Source: Sediminibacterium roseum
GTDB taxonomy: Bacteria; Bacteroidota; Bacteroidia; Chitinophagales; Chitinophagaceae
NCBI RefSeq assembly: GCF_009939005.1
Contig: NZ_JAACJS010000015.1
Location: forward strand, 994,325-1,058,324
DNA length: 64,000 nt
Direction of reading: 5' to 3'
The notes beneath the pieces were generated by a model. That model saw nothing but the letters and a program-made list of their open reading frames with translations. It was not told the origin of the DNA and made no database searches. This document shows, piece by piece, positions 27,607 to 36,853 of the stretch (its first letter is position 1; the number at the start of each line of letters is the position of its first letter). The translations under genes were made by a program, and so were the position numbers.

Positions 27607-28434
27607 ATGGCAGTTTTTTTAACCGGTAATGCGCTCAATTCCGCAGTAGAGGATTTATTTGAAAACGCAGAAGTGGGTCTGATTCTGATTTCACCTTTTA
27701 TCAAATTGCACGAACGGTATACCTCCGTACTCAAAAGCAAGCAGAACAATCCCAGTCTTTCCATCAAAGTAGTCTTTGGTAAAAATGAAGACAATTATGA
27801 AAAAAGCATGCAGTTGCAGGACCTGAAATTCTTCATGGACTTTCCCAACATAGAAATCCGTTTTGAAAAAAGATTACACGCGAAATACTACGCCAACGAA
27901 TCTTATTCAATTATCACCTCGATGAATCTGCTCAGCTTTAGCCAGAACAATAACATTGAAGCAGGGATCATGACCAAGACCCGCGAACTGGGTGGCTTAA
28001 TCGGTGACTCAATCGACCAGCAGGCTTACGATTATTTTGACAGGGTGATTAACCAGTCCGATCTGCTGTTTAAAAAAGTACCCAAATACGAGGGCGGTTT
28101 GTTAGGCATCGGTCAGCGTTACAAAGAATCTGTCGTCGAGGTAGACATTACTAAAGCGCATTTTTCAAAATTGGGGGCATTACCACATTCTTCCGCCAAA
28201 CCAGCTTATTCCACGGCGAAGAAACCCGAAGGCTACTGCATACGCACGCGCGAACGTATCCCCCTGAATATTGATCGACCGCTCAGCGATGACGCGTTCC
28301 GCTCCTGGTCCGCGTTCAAAAACCGCGATTATCCCGAAAAATACTGCCATTTCAGTGGAGAAGAATCGCACGGCGAAACAAGCTTTGCCAAACCTATATT
28401 GGCAAAGAACTGGCGTAAAGCTCAAGGCAAATAA
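27607..28434 (+). CDS. Phospholipase D-like (HKD) family protein with C-terminal Cys-rich tail
   Basis: The 275-residue protein has an N-terminal PLD fold with a single HKD-like motif, HAKYYANESYSIITSMNL, near residues 92-109, so it likely works as a dimer. The last 70 residues hold CIRTRERIPLN and KYCHFSGEES, which resemble a small zinc-binding tail found on PLD-like proteins in Bacteroidota. Members of this fold include nucleases such as BfiI and Nuc as well as lipases. It ends 15 bases from the convergent TOPRIM-like gene. Nuclease activity is the likeliest function, from the DNA-defence setting. Confidence 0.7.
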   Translation: MAVFLTGNALNSAVEDLFENAEVGLILISPFIKLHERYTSVLKSKQNNPSLSIKVVFGKNEDNYEKSMQLQDLKFFMDFPNIEIRFEKRLHAKYYANESYSIITSMNLLSFSQNNNIEAGIMTKTRELGGLIGDSIDQQAYDYFDRVINQSDLLFKKVPKYEGGLLGIGQRYKESVVEVDITKAHFSKLGALPHSSAKPAYSTAKKPEGYCIRTRERIPLNIDRPLSDDAFRSWSAFKNRDYPEKYCHFSGEESHGETSFAKPILAKNWRKAQGK

Positions 28435-28449
28435 TAGCCACAATCGCAA

Positions 28450-30183
28450 TTATTCCACCCACAGCTGCACTCCCAATTCTCGCAGACGCTCATCATGCAA
28501 CGCAAAAGACCGCTGTACAAGTTTTGGATTTCGTTTAAGCCTTGTCTGTAAGATCGAAACCAATTTTCCAAGTGCTATTTTTCCATGTGCATACAGGAAT
28601 GGATCTTCGTCATACAACAATATGGCGGCATCCTTATTGATTCCTTGTGCTTTTATTAGCCTGTCAATCGCATCCGGTTTGGCATAGGCGATCACTTCCC
28701 GTATGATTTCATCAATGAACGTTACAGACAATTCAGGATAAATTGCCCTGATATGTACCGCATCTAAAAAATACGATTCCATGCAATTGCCTTTCGTTAC
28801 AAAAGCGGTCGCGCCCGCAGCCTGTATCCTGCTTTCGATCCTAGCTATAGCGTCATCGGTAAGATAATCACGATCCCTGTGCACCAGTATGGCTGCCTCT
28901 GGATTCATCGTGCGGATGGATTGAATGTTCAATTGCAACCCGTCAAGCCGCGTACAATTTTCATACGAATAGACAACCGTCCCGTCGATATCAAAGCCGC
29001 AGGAAATGAGCAGCGTCTTTAGCATCTGCGTATCCCTGTCTTCGGTAAAAAAAACGCAACGGGCGGCAGCGATACTTTTCACGCGCTCACCGGCATTCAA
29101 TTGATTCAGGTATTCCTGTAATGCCGCATCTTTCAATGCAAGGGGTAATGATTCATAAGAAAGCGTGCGTAAAGTAAGCAAGGGCGGCAATAGCCATAGT
29201 CCACCCGTTTCTTCCACCACTACACTGCCCGGCACTTCCCCCATAATAACACACTTCACTTTTTGGTAGCTTGCTTTACGCAAAGCAAGATACCCCGTAT
29301 AATCATCCCCCATTACAAAATGAGATCCGTTCCAGTACACCAGCATGCCTCTTTTATTGAGGGCATCCGCCATATCTTCCGCTTGTGAAATCTTTTGCAA
29401 AGGCAATTCAAAACAGTGATCATAGCTGAACGGGATTACCTGGGCTAGTTCCACCTGTGCAACCGAGCAAACTGCATCGCCCAGGCTCACCGCTTTGATC
29501 AGTTCAAATAACCGGGGATCTTCAGGCGGCAGGTAGCGATCACCTTTAATGCTATCCGCACGTCTCATAGCTTCATTCATGGTGAGAAAAGACTGGGATG
29601 GTTGGGCCGTCATCTGCTGCAGGACACGCAGGCAAAATTGAACAATGCGATGTTCTGTGTCCGCCAGCTCCGAACGATGGATCATCAGCAGGTCTCCCAA
29701 TTTATTCGTCACTGCATATTCCGGCTTCGTATCCGCCACACGAAACTCCAGGTATTCGAAAATGCTGTTCGGAAAACCTTCTTCGTCGAAAAGGATCAGG
29801 GTATAGAAATAACCGGATCCATCCTTCAGCTCATTACATCGCACCCATATACAGGTCGGTAATCCGTCTATCCCGTCTTCAGCGACAAACAACACCGGCG
29901 TCGTAAGCGGGTTCTCGTTGAGATAGGTGAATACCGCTTCGGTATCGAACCTGCCCGAAATGGGCGCTGGTTTCATAGGGGTATAATTGCTTTTGGCCAG
30001 CAGGTGCAAGATGAGCTCAGCAAAATCATAATCCTTCTTACCAAGATCAGTAACAAAAGTGACACCTTGTTCTTTGGTTGGCTGCTCATCGGCGTCCCCG
30101 GTTATCAATTCAAATAATTTCAGTCGTATCCTGCCCGGAATATGCCCATTGAGATGATCGCGAAAAATTTTGTTTATTTTCAT
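28450..30183 (-). CDS. Large protein with C-terminal TOPRIM-like (OLD/DUF4435-type) domain
   Basis: The 577-residue protein has an unrecognised N-terminal part (1-360) with scattered Trp and Cys residues and no membrane segment. About 372-500 looks like a TOPRIM-type nuclease or ligand domain: CVFFTEDRDTQML (acidic start), ILVHRDRDYLT with the D-x-D pair near 434, and GNCMESYFL near 463. This order resembles the TOPRIM end of OLD nucleases and DUF4435 proteins, but the ABC ATPase part of OLD is absent. It is transcribed away from the MBL gene whose start is 74 bases away. The nuclease role is inferred. Confidence 0.55.
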   Translation of the reverse strand: MKINKIFRDHLNGHIPGRIRLKLFELITGDADEQPTKEQGVTFVTDLGKKDYDFAELILHLLAKSNYTPMKPAPISGRFDTEAVFTYLNENPLTTPVLFVAEDGIDGLPTCIWVRCNELKDGSGYFYTLILFDEEGFPNSIFEYLEFRVADTKPEYAVTNKLGDLLMIHRSELADTEHRIVQFCLRVLQQMTAQPSQSFLTMNEAMRRADSIKGDRYLPPEDPRLFELIKAVSLGDAVCSVAQVELAQVIPFSYDHCFELPLQKISQAEDMADALNKRGMLVYWNGSHFVMGDDYTGYLALRKASYQKVKCVIMGEVPGSVVVEETGGLWLLPPLLTLRTLSYESLPLALKDAALQEYLNQLNAGERVKSIAAARCVFFTEDRDTQMLKTLLISCGFDIDGTVVYSYENCTRLDGLQLNIQSIRTMNPEAAILVHRDRDYLTDDAIARIESRIQAAGATAFVTKGNCMESYFLDAVHIRAIYPELSVTFIDEIIREVIAYAKPDAIDRLIKAQGINKDAAILLYDEDPFLYAHGKIALGKLVSILQTRLKRNPKLVQRSFALHDERLRELGVQLWVE

Positions 30184-30257
30184 AACGAAGCAGGATGATG
30201 TATTTCACCCTAAAGTTGGGTAATTCTTTATTTAGCCGGACAAAACCACCACAAAAC

Positions 30258-31502
30258 ATGAAAGCCGCACTTTTTTGTTTCGAAAACATCGGGCAGGGAC
30301 TATTTTACCATGGCCGCCTGCATGGCAAACACACTGACAGTTTCGATTTCATTTACGATTGCGGCAGCAAAAGCGCGATTCGTTATTTACATACTGCCAT
30401 CGACAGCTACCGGCCAAGCGTCAAGAAACTGGAGATGGTAGTGATCTCCCATTTCGATGAAGACCATGTCAATGGTGTCACACGCTTGATCAGCGGAAAA
30501 CGTGTCGACAGGTTAATCCTTCCATATGTAACATGGGCCGAGCGGCTGGCACTTCGTACCATGACCAAGAGTCAGGACAACCAATACCTGCTTATATTGG
30601 AAGACCCTTTAACTTATTTCGGCGGCGACAATTTCGACATCGGAGAGATCATCGTGGTGGGTGGCCCCGATCAGCCACCTGCCGATAACCCCGATTTGTT
30701 TATTCCGGGACCGCCTCTAGAACAGGTAGCAATCAATACCGAAACAAACGAGTTGAGGGTCTATATCCCGAGCAAAGCGCTCTCCGACGAAGACCAGGTC
30801 ACACAGTTGCCACGTTTCACTATCGCATGGGATCCGACGGTGGTCAACCCCTGGAAACTATCCCTATACAAATCACCTTTCAGCTTATTCGTCGGCGCTT
30901 TCTGGGAATTTCATTTTTACAATGTCGAAGGAACTGACTCCGCAAAAATGATGAGCTTTGAACGCGATTTACGCAAATGGATGGCGAAAGAAAAACTTGA
31001 ACCCACCGATCTGTTCAAAGACGAACACCGGTCAACAGTCCGGTCGATCTATACAAAACACTATTCCCGTCTAAACCAGACTTCACTCATCTTATACCAC
31101 AATGCCATCGAAGGGCAGACCAATTCCGCCTTTACCCTCAATTCAGTAGAATACCATCCGGCCGATGAAGCGGTTGAGTCCACGGAAAACACGGGCACCC
31201 TGCTCACGGGTGATCTTTCCCTTAGCGCCAAAAAAACGCGCGAAAATTTACTTGCTTTTTACAAACACAGAATAGATCGTGTTGGCATCTTCCTGGTTCC
31301 CCACCACGCGGCAAAAGCCAACTGGGCTTTTAAACATCCTTCCGGCCTGGAAGATTTTGAAGCGTATGTGGTATCGGCAGGTGTAAAAAGAAAACACCAT
31401 CCCTCACCAAAAGTGCTGGATGATATTGATGCATGGTGTGCTGGCGAGATCTATCACTGCCACGAAACCTGTGCGTATTTTTATGATGTATTCTTAATGT
31501 AA
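30258..31502 (+). CDS. Metallo-beta-lactamase-fold hydrolase (third in window)
   Basis: From the ATG at 30258 the product is 414 residues; an ATG at 30195 is in frame but would leave only 11 bases to the divergent gene and adds a tail without homology. The MBL signature SHFDEDH is near residue 68, LLTGDLS near 312, and VPHHAAKANW near 346 (HHA in place of HHG). The protein is cytosolic. It differs from the two MBL proteins of the E2-E1-JAB operon in length and motif wording. Its stop codon abuts the stop of the convergent patatin gene with no base between. Confidence 0.8.
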   Translation: MKAALFCFENIGQGLFYHGRLHGKHTDSFDFIYDCGSKSAIRYLHTAIDSYRPSVKKLEMVVISHFDEDHVNGVTRLISGKRVDRLILPYVTWAERLALRTMTKSQDNQYLLILEDPLTYFGGDNFDIGEIIVVGGPDQPPADNPDLFIPGPPLEQVAINTETNELRVYIPSKALSDEDQVTQLPRFTIAWDPTVVNPWKLSLYKSPFSLFVGAFWEFHFYNVEGTDSAKMMSFERDLRKWMAKEKLEPTDLFKDEHRSTVRSIYTKHYSRLNQTSLILYHNAIEGQTNSAFTLNSVEYHPADEAVESTENTGTLLTGDLSLSAKKTRENLLAFYKHRIDRVGIFLVPHHAAKANWAFKHPSGLEDFEAYVVSAGVKRKHHPSPKVLDDIDAWCAGEIYHCHETCAYFYDVFLM

Positions 31503-32801
31503 TTACTGAAGCAAAGAAGGGCAATACAGCTTTACCTGCAGTTCTGTAAGATTGGCAGCATGCTTCGACAACAATAAAACTTTCTGTACAGACAGTTTTG
31601 TCAGGTTGGTGCCCACCTTTCTGGCAACAACCAGTTCATCCTCCGTCAATGCACGTTGCGCAATGGCTGCATAACCCACACGCTGTTCCAGCAACTGCTG
31701 TAGTTCCTCACGATGGCCTTTTACATCCTGTACCCATTCGCCTGGTATCTCGTGAGCGGCAATCACCAGATCGGTAATATTCCCTGCGCCAAGATTATCA
31801 ATAAACCCTTTGATACAATTTTCCAGGTCCCAACCTAGTGACAGGTAGGCAATCTCTTTATTGACCGTACGGGTATTGAAATACAGGTGTTGCATCATTT
31901 GAAAATTCTTAATCCGCTGCATAAACACATCCATCGTACGGATCAACAGCACAAATACATTGTTGTACGATTTGCTAAACGGCAGCTTATTTCCCGCATC
32001 ACTGGCAATGATAATATCGCATTGGTAAGACCCTTTTTGAGTTAAGCGGTGAATCCCCTGGTTATCATACACACCACCATCCACCAGCTGCGGATTGACC
32101 ATATCAGCATCGGCCGGGTCTGCAAAGAACGCTCTGTCGATCCCAACCGGCGCAAAGGCAAAGGGAACACAGGAGGACGCCATCACCGCGCGTGCAACAG
32201 GGAAAGCTGCATGTTTAAATTTAATGGCGGGAATACGGTAACTATAACTGGAATCATCCATCTTGACCCTTGAAAATGAAAACTGCCTGCAGGTCTGAAT
32301 ATTGGTAGATCCAATGACAAGTAATGGCTGCTCGCAGAGTTGGGACAATGTAGCCTCCTTGTAAAAGAATGTATTGTACGCACGCTCAATGATCACACTG
32401 ACCGGGAACAACTTGTATTGAAAAAACGCGATCAGAAGTACCACCATTGCCAGCACAAAAACGGATATCCACGCATCCGCTGTGAAGGGCAGGTACAACA
32501 GCGAAGCCAACAACAAGAGGACCAGCAACCAACCCAGCAAAGAACGCCGGGAAAGAAGTACATAACGAATTACACTCTTACCCGAAAGCGTTGCGGCCAT
32601 TTGCTGATCGAACGAAGCGAAAGGCTCTTTGCTTAGAGAATAGCAGGCCCCGGTAATCGATCCTCCCGAAATGGTCGAAATAACGTCTACAGAAGAGAGT
32701 ATCCCTAACTCATCCAGTTTACGCAAGGTTCCGAGGTGAAAGGCCGCTGCGCGGTAACCGCCACCGGAAAGAGATAAACCTACTTTTTTTTGTTTGATCA
32801 T
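31503..32801 (-). CDS. Patatin-like phospholipase with two membrane segments
   Basis: The 432-residue protein begins with the patatin oxyanion-hole motif LSGGGYRAAAFHLG (10-23) and the nucleophile elbow ISGGS near 44-48; the catalytic Asp lies in VDGGVYDNQG near 240. Two hydrophobic stretches near 86-106 and 112-131 are inserted in the domain, suggesting membrane attachment. Patatins cleave membrane phospholipids and serve as killing effectors in systems such as CBASS (CapV/CapE types). The gene stands alone on the minus strand and is divergent from a KAP NTPase gene whose ATG is 24 bases away. The lipase activity is well supported; the defence role is inferred. Confidence 0.85.
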   Translation of the reverse strand: MIKQKKVGLSLSGGGYRAAAFHLGTLRKLDELGILSSVDVISTISGGSITGACYSLSKEPFASFDQQMAATLSGKSVIRYVLLSRRSLLGWLLVLLLLASLLYLPFTADAWISVFVLAMVVLLIAFFQYKLFPVSVIIERAYNTFFYKEATLSQLCEQPLLVIGSTNIQTCRQFSFSRVKMDDSSYSYRIPAIKFKHAAFPVARAVMASSCVPFAFAPVGIDRAFFADPADADMVNPQLVDGGVYDNQGIHRLTQKGSYQCDIIIASDAGNKLPFSKSYNNVFVLLIRTMDVFMQRIKNFQMMQHLYFNTRTVNKEIAYLSLGWDLENCIKGFIDNLGAGNITDLVIAAHEIPGEWVQDVKGHREELQQLLEQRVGYAAIAQRALTEDELVVARKVGTNLTKLSVQKVLLLSKHAANLTELQVKLYCPSLLQ

Positions 32802-32825
32802 AGTCGTTGTTTTGGCAGGATCAAT

Positions 32826-35800
32826 ATGCAGTTTTTATTCCAGAAATACAAGGGGGAAAACCCCTATTGTTACACCGGCAGCCAGTCGCTCCGAATCGAT
32901 ATGTTTTGTAGATTTGGACTCCCCCCTGCCAATCACCAACTGACCGCTATGCTATTTCCCGTACTTGACAGCCAACAGCTGACCTACCTTCGCGCCTGCA
33001 AAACCAATTGCGACAAAGATCCAACAGGTGCCATACGACCACAGGATACAGCCCGGCAATTGGGAGACCATACGGAAGTACTTATTCCCTACAATGAGGG
33101 AATAAACATCGAAAATTGGCTCTCCATCAACGGCTTGCTAAAAGTGTCCGGCAACCAATTGAAGATCACCCGGAAAGGAAAGTGGAATATACGCCTGACA
33201 CCGTTCGTCCGGTTTGGGCGTAACTACCTGGAAAAACCGTTCCTGTCTTATCGAAGCCCTGTTTTCTATGCCTTTTTTTTATTCCTCCTATACAGCGTTT
33301 TGGAAAGTTTCCTGAGCGATAAACTCACTCTCTTTTTTGTAACACCCGTCCTTCTGCCTTTTCACCCGGGATGGATCTTTGATTCCTTATGTATACTGTT
33401 GGGCCTATCACTGGTATGGTGGAACAGAAACCGCAAACCAACTTTAGCCGATTTTCTCGTCTTACTGTTGTACATCCGTTATCGATTTTCCCCCTCACCC
33501 TGGGATTTCACCAGGCTGTTTACCAAAGGAGAAAAAACCGGCGGTTTACCGCTATATATTGATTTCATCGCCCTGTATTTTGTAGTGATGGCCAGCTGGG
33601 CGTTCTATAGAAAAATAAAATCAGGTAAAGAATTTGAATATGCAGATGGGATGTTTTATCTCGACCATAGCCTCGGCCGTATGGCAGGCAAAAAGAAAAT
33701 GTCCATAGTAGAGATCGATGCGACGGGCTTAAAAAGAAATCGTTTTGCCATGCAGCTGGCAGACATCATCGGTCAGATGATTCCTTTCGAAGCATTTGCC
33801 ATTGGAATTTGTGGTCCCTGGGGATCTGGCAAAACATCATTGATTCAATTGATCCGCCACAACCTGGAAAAAAGACCGACTCCCCACCAATACCTGTACA
33901 TCGATTTTTCTCCCTGGTTTTTCACCAACTCAGAATCATTGATTACAAACTTCTTTTCGGTATTGGAAGAAAAGTTTCGCGGCAACCGGTCACTTGCAGC
34001 AGAGCTGAGAGCCTACGGTAAAGAACTGGTTATGTTCGAAAAGACACTACTCAAAACAGAATTCTCATCGTTGCTAATTGATACCCAAAAAGGATTGAAA
34101 GAACGCTACGAGGCCATCGCAAGAGGTATCCAGCAGGAAGCGAACATTTTGGTGATTACCATCGATGACCTGGACAGACTTGACAGAAAAGAAGTCGTAG
34201 AAGTGCTGAGGCTGATTCGACTGATGGCTGATTTCCCGAACACCTTTTACATTGTCGGCTACGATCACGATTACGTGAGCGAAGCTATCAAGCATGAACT
34301 CACCAGTCACAATCCAGGCAAATACCTCGATAAGGTATTCAATATTGAATTTAAAATCCCGGAACTTCCCGCTACTGTATTACGCGAAAGGATCATGACC
34401 TCTATCAAGGATAAAATGAGTACACTTCCCGGTATCGGCGTAGTAGACGCAGCGGAATTGCAGGCTTGCTTCGCTTACCGTAACACCGTACATATCATCC
34501 GCAACGAACGCGATGTCAAACGCTTTACCAACAACCTGTTGATGCGTTATCTTTCTGTGAAACAGGAAATCAATTTTTACCACTTCTTTCTGTTGGAGCT
34601 GTTGTACTACCGAAGCCAGGACGTATACATGGCCATCTATGATAACCGCGCCGAACTGACTGAGCGATACAAAGTGGTTATGCAGTCCAACAGTCCTTTG
34701 ACCATTGATTTCAAAGAAATTTTGCAGATTCCGGACCTGAACCCCCTTTGCCTTTCCATTGTAGATACTTTATTTAACAAGACCGCCTTTAATGCAAAAC
34801 GCGCCTTGAACAATGAACTCCATTTCGTTCACTATTTTAGCCTGAGTCTCCAGGAAGGCGATTTTTCCAATGAAGAATTTGAAGCAGCATTCGCTTTACC
34901 ATTCGATAAATTAAAAACACATCTGGTGCTGTTCAATGGTGCCAACTCAGCGTTGTTAGCAGAAAAATTGCACTACAGAAGGGAAAGCAAAGAGTTCAAC
35001 GTGTCAGACAAAGCCGAACTCACCAAAACAATAGACAGTCTGTTATTCCTCTATGATGAAGTATATCCAGGATCGAACAAGGACGATTCACTGGGTATAA
35101 GTCTGAATGGCAACAACCTTCGGTTATTCATTTTTAACCTGCTGGTGGATGCCAAAGCAGATCCGGATTTTTTTGCTGAAAGAGTGTTATCCTTTGATCT
35201 GCTCAACTACACTGCCTTCTCTTTTTTATGCAGCATGGACAGTGTTGGAATGCTAGAGAAAATTGTACCTGCCGGAACGTTGAGTGGTTGGTGGGTCTCG
35301 CTAAGAAAAATGAGTTTGGAACTGCTCACACGGATGATTAAACAGAATGGCAGTTCTTTTGATGAAAATATCCTTACACAATTTAGTCGAATGCGCACAT
35401 TCATATCAGAGGTTAATTCCAAAGCAGAAGATATCGAATGGTTCCAGGACAAAGTAATTACAGGCAACAAGGATTATCTCGTGAAGAATTTGAAACCAAT
35501 ATTGGAATTCTTCAAGAAACACTCTTATGAAAACGAACAATTGGTGATAGGAAAGCTACAAGACCAGGTAACAGCACTCTTTGACAACTTGCAACTTCCG
35601 GTATACAGCGACCGTCCATTTACTTATCTAAAGGATTTTTACAAAGGATACGATACGATTTTTGATCGCGATTATTCCTTTACGGAAAGACCTAATGCAG
35701 GTCGACCGGATTTGAACGACGAGACCTTTGACAAACCAATTGCTTTTGTTGAAGGCGGCCGTTTTGAAATTTACCTGAATCCGCATACCACACCTGCCTG

Positions 35801-36206
35801 GCGGTTCGGGTTTCGATTTGGTCGCACAAATGAATTTCCAGCTGTCATTAAAGGAAGGCACCTTACGAACTATCCATATATTGTAGTTGTCAAAGGAATC
35901 ATTGAGACGGATGGAACCGCCCATGATCATACGCCTCCACGATTAGACCTGGCCGTTTATTCCGGTGCGGATCAGACCGCTACTGAAAACCTGATCAACA
36001 ATTATGACCAAAAGCCAATTGATTTAAGCGTTGAAAGAGATGAAAAAAGTATGATCTGGGTCAAGGCAAACGATAATGTTGGCATACGGGAAATCCGTCC
36101 TGTTTCGAATTTTGCAGACTACAGCTGGGTTCAAATCGCTGCGTGGGCCGATCATACAAATTTTTCCCTCGCCACGCGCATCAAATACCTTCAGAAATTA
36201 AAATAA
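32826..36206 (+). CDS. KAP-family P-loop NTPase
   Basis: The 1126-residue protein starts at ATG 32826, since an earlier ATG at 32790 would overlap the divergent patatin start. Three hydrophobic segments (about 145-165, 172-205 and 245-265) precede the NTPase, a KAP hallmark. Walker A is GPWGSGKTSL near 330 and Walker B is ITIDDLDRLD near 445, with YIVGYDHDYV following. A long helical region and a beta-rich C-terminus (about 970-1126) complete the protein. KAP NTPases such as PifA act in phage exclusion and membrane-linked signalling. Its location next to a membrane-anchored patatin may mean the two work together, though they lie on opposite strands. Confidence 0.85.
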   Translation: MQFLFQKYKGENPYCYTGSQSLRIDMFCRFGLPPANHQLTAMLFPVLDSQQLTYLRACKTNCDKDPTGAIRPQDTARQLGDHTEVLIPYNEGINIENWLSINGLLKVSGNQLKITRKGKWNIRLTPFVRFGRNYLEKPFLSYRSPVFYAFFLFLLYSVLESFLSDKLTLFFVTPVLLPFHPGWIFDSLCILLGLSLVWWNRNRKPTLADFLVLLLYIRYRFSPSPWDFTRLFTKGEKTGGLPLYIDFIALYFVVMASWAFYRKIKSGKEFEYADGMFYLDHSLGRMAGKKKMSIVEIDATGLKRNRFAMQLADIIGQMIPFEAFAIGICGPWGSGKTSLIQLIRHNLEKRPTPHQYLYIDFSPWFFTNSESLITNFFSVLEEKFRGNRSLAAELRAYGKELVMFEKTLLKTEFSSLLIDTQKGLKERYEAIARGIQQEANILVITIDDLDRLDRKEVVEVLRLIRLMADFPNTFYIVGYDHDYVSEAIKHELTSHNPGKYLDKVFNIEFKIPELPATVLRERIMTSIKDKMSTLPGIGVVDAAELQACFAYRNTVHIIRNERDVKRFTNNLLMRYLSVKQEINFYHFFLLELLYYRSQDVYMAIYDNRAELTERYKVVMQSNSPLTIDFKEILQIPDLNPLCLSIVDTLFNKTAFNAKRALNNELHFVHYFSLSLQEGDFSNEEFEAAFALPFDKLKTHLVLFNGANSALLAEKLHYRRESKEFNVSDKAELTKTIDSLLFLYDEVYPGSNKDDSLGISLNGNNLRLFIFNLLVDAKADPDFFAERVLSFDLLNYTAFSFLCSMDSVGMLEKIVPAGTLSGWWVSLRKMSLELLTRMIKQNGSSFDENILTQFSRMRTFISEVNSKAEDIEWFQDKVITGNKDYLVKNLKPILEFFKKHSYENEQLVIGKLQDQVTALFDNLQLPVYSDRPFTYLKDFYKGYDTIFDRDYSFTERPNAGRPDLNDETFDKPIAFVEGGRFEIYLNPHTTPAWRFGFRFGRTNEFPAVIKGRHLTNYPYIVVVKGIIETDGTAHDHTPPRLDLAVYSGADQTATENLINNYDQKPIDLSVERDEKSMIWVKANDNVGIREIRPVSNFADYSWVQIAAWADHTNFSLATRIKYLQKLK

Positions 36207-36384
36207 TAATAGTTGCTACGGCTTACATAGCCCATCAACTTTACAATCAACTACTTGGCTATACGACATTCCGCTATCGGAGTCAACAATACCTGAAGGA
36301 GGAGAAATGTATCAGAACACCATAAGGCTGTTAAAATTCAATTGTAATTAATTGAAAGTCAAATAATTAAATCAATTTATATTG

Positions 36385-36409
36385 AAATACTAAATTATTT
36401 AGTATTTCT
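36385..36409. promoter_or_regulatory. 25-bp palindromic operator before umuDC
   Basis: The arms GAAATACTAAAT and ATTTAGTATTTC are exact reverse complements around one central T. It ends 21 bases before the umuD start at 36431, where a repressor would block transcription. I infer an SOS-type or S24-regulator binding site for the operon that follows. The remaining gap from 36207 is AT-rich and carries no gene I can support. Confidence 0.7.
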
Positions 36410-36430
36410 GCACTAGAAAAACTGTGTGCT

Positions 36431-36853
36431 ATGATATTCTCCCCCGCTTTGTTGATACCTTGGATCACCGCCTGCGTGCGAACCGGTTTTCCATCTCCCG
36501 CTGCTGATTACCACGAAGAACGCATTGACCTGAACAAGGAACTTATCACCCATCCCCTCGCCACATTCATTGTGGATAGTGAAGGTGACAGCATGATCGA
36601 CGCCTTTATTCCACCCCGTGCACGACTCGTAATTGATAAGGCTTTGACGGCGAAGAATGGTGACCTCGTGCTGGCTATTTTAAATGGTGAGTTCACCGTA
36701 AAATACCTGAAGAAAAATGATTTCAAATGCTGGCTGATACCCGCCAACAAAAAATATCCGGACATCGAAATCAAGGATGGCATGGACTTCCAGGTATGGG
36801 GTGTAGTTACAAGAATCATCATCGACCCAAAAGACACGCGATGTATGCTCTAG
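36431..36853 (+). CDS. umuD: UmuD-like translesion polymerase subunit (S24 peptidase)
   Basis: The 140-residue protein matches UmuD in length and motifs: a short N-terminal arm with TGFPSPAADYHEE near 19-31 and RIDLNKELI, catalytic Ser in SEGDSMID near 55, and catalytic Lys in FTVKYLKK near 92. In known UmuD proteins, damage signalling through RecA leads to self-cleavage before the GFPSPA segment, which activates the polymerase. The usual Cys-Gly or Ala-Gly cleavage pair is here Thr-Gly. The last 13 bases overlap the umuC start. Confidence 0.9.
   Translation: MIFSPALLIPWITACVRTGFPSPAADYHEERIDLNKELITHPLATFIVDSEGDSMIDAFIPPRARLVIDKALTAKNGDLVLAILNGEFTVKYLKKNDFKCWLIPANKKYPDIEIKDGMDFQVWGVVTRIIIDPKDTRCML

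Noticed and set aside
36143..36325. Small gene after the KAP gene
   Set aside because: It overlaps the end of the KAP gene in another frame and has no plausible composition or domain.
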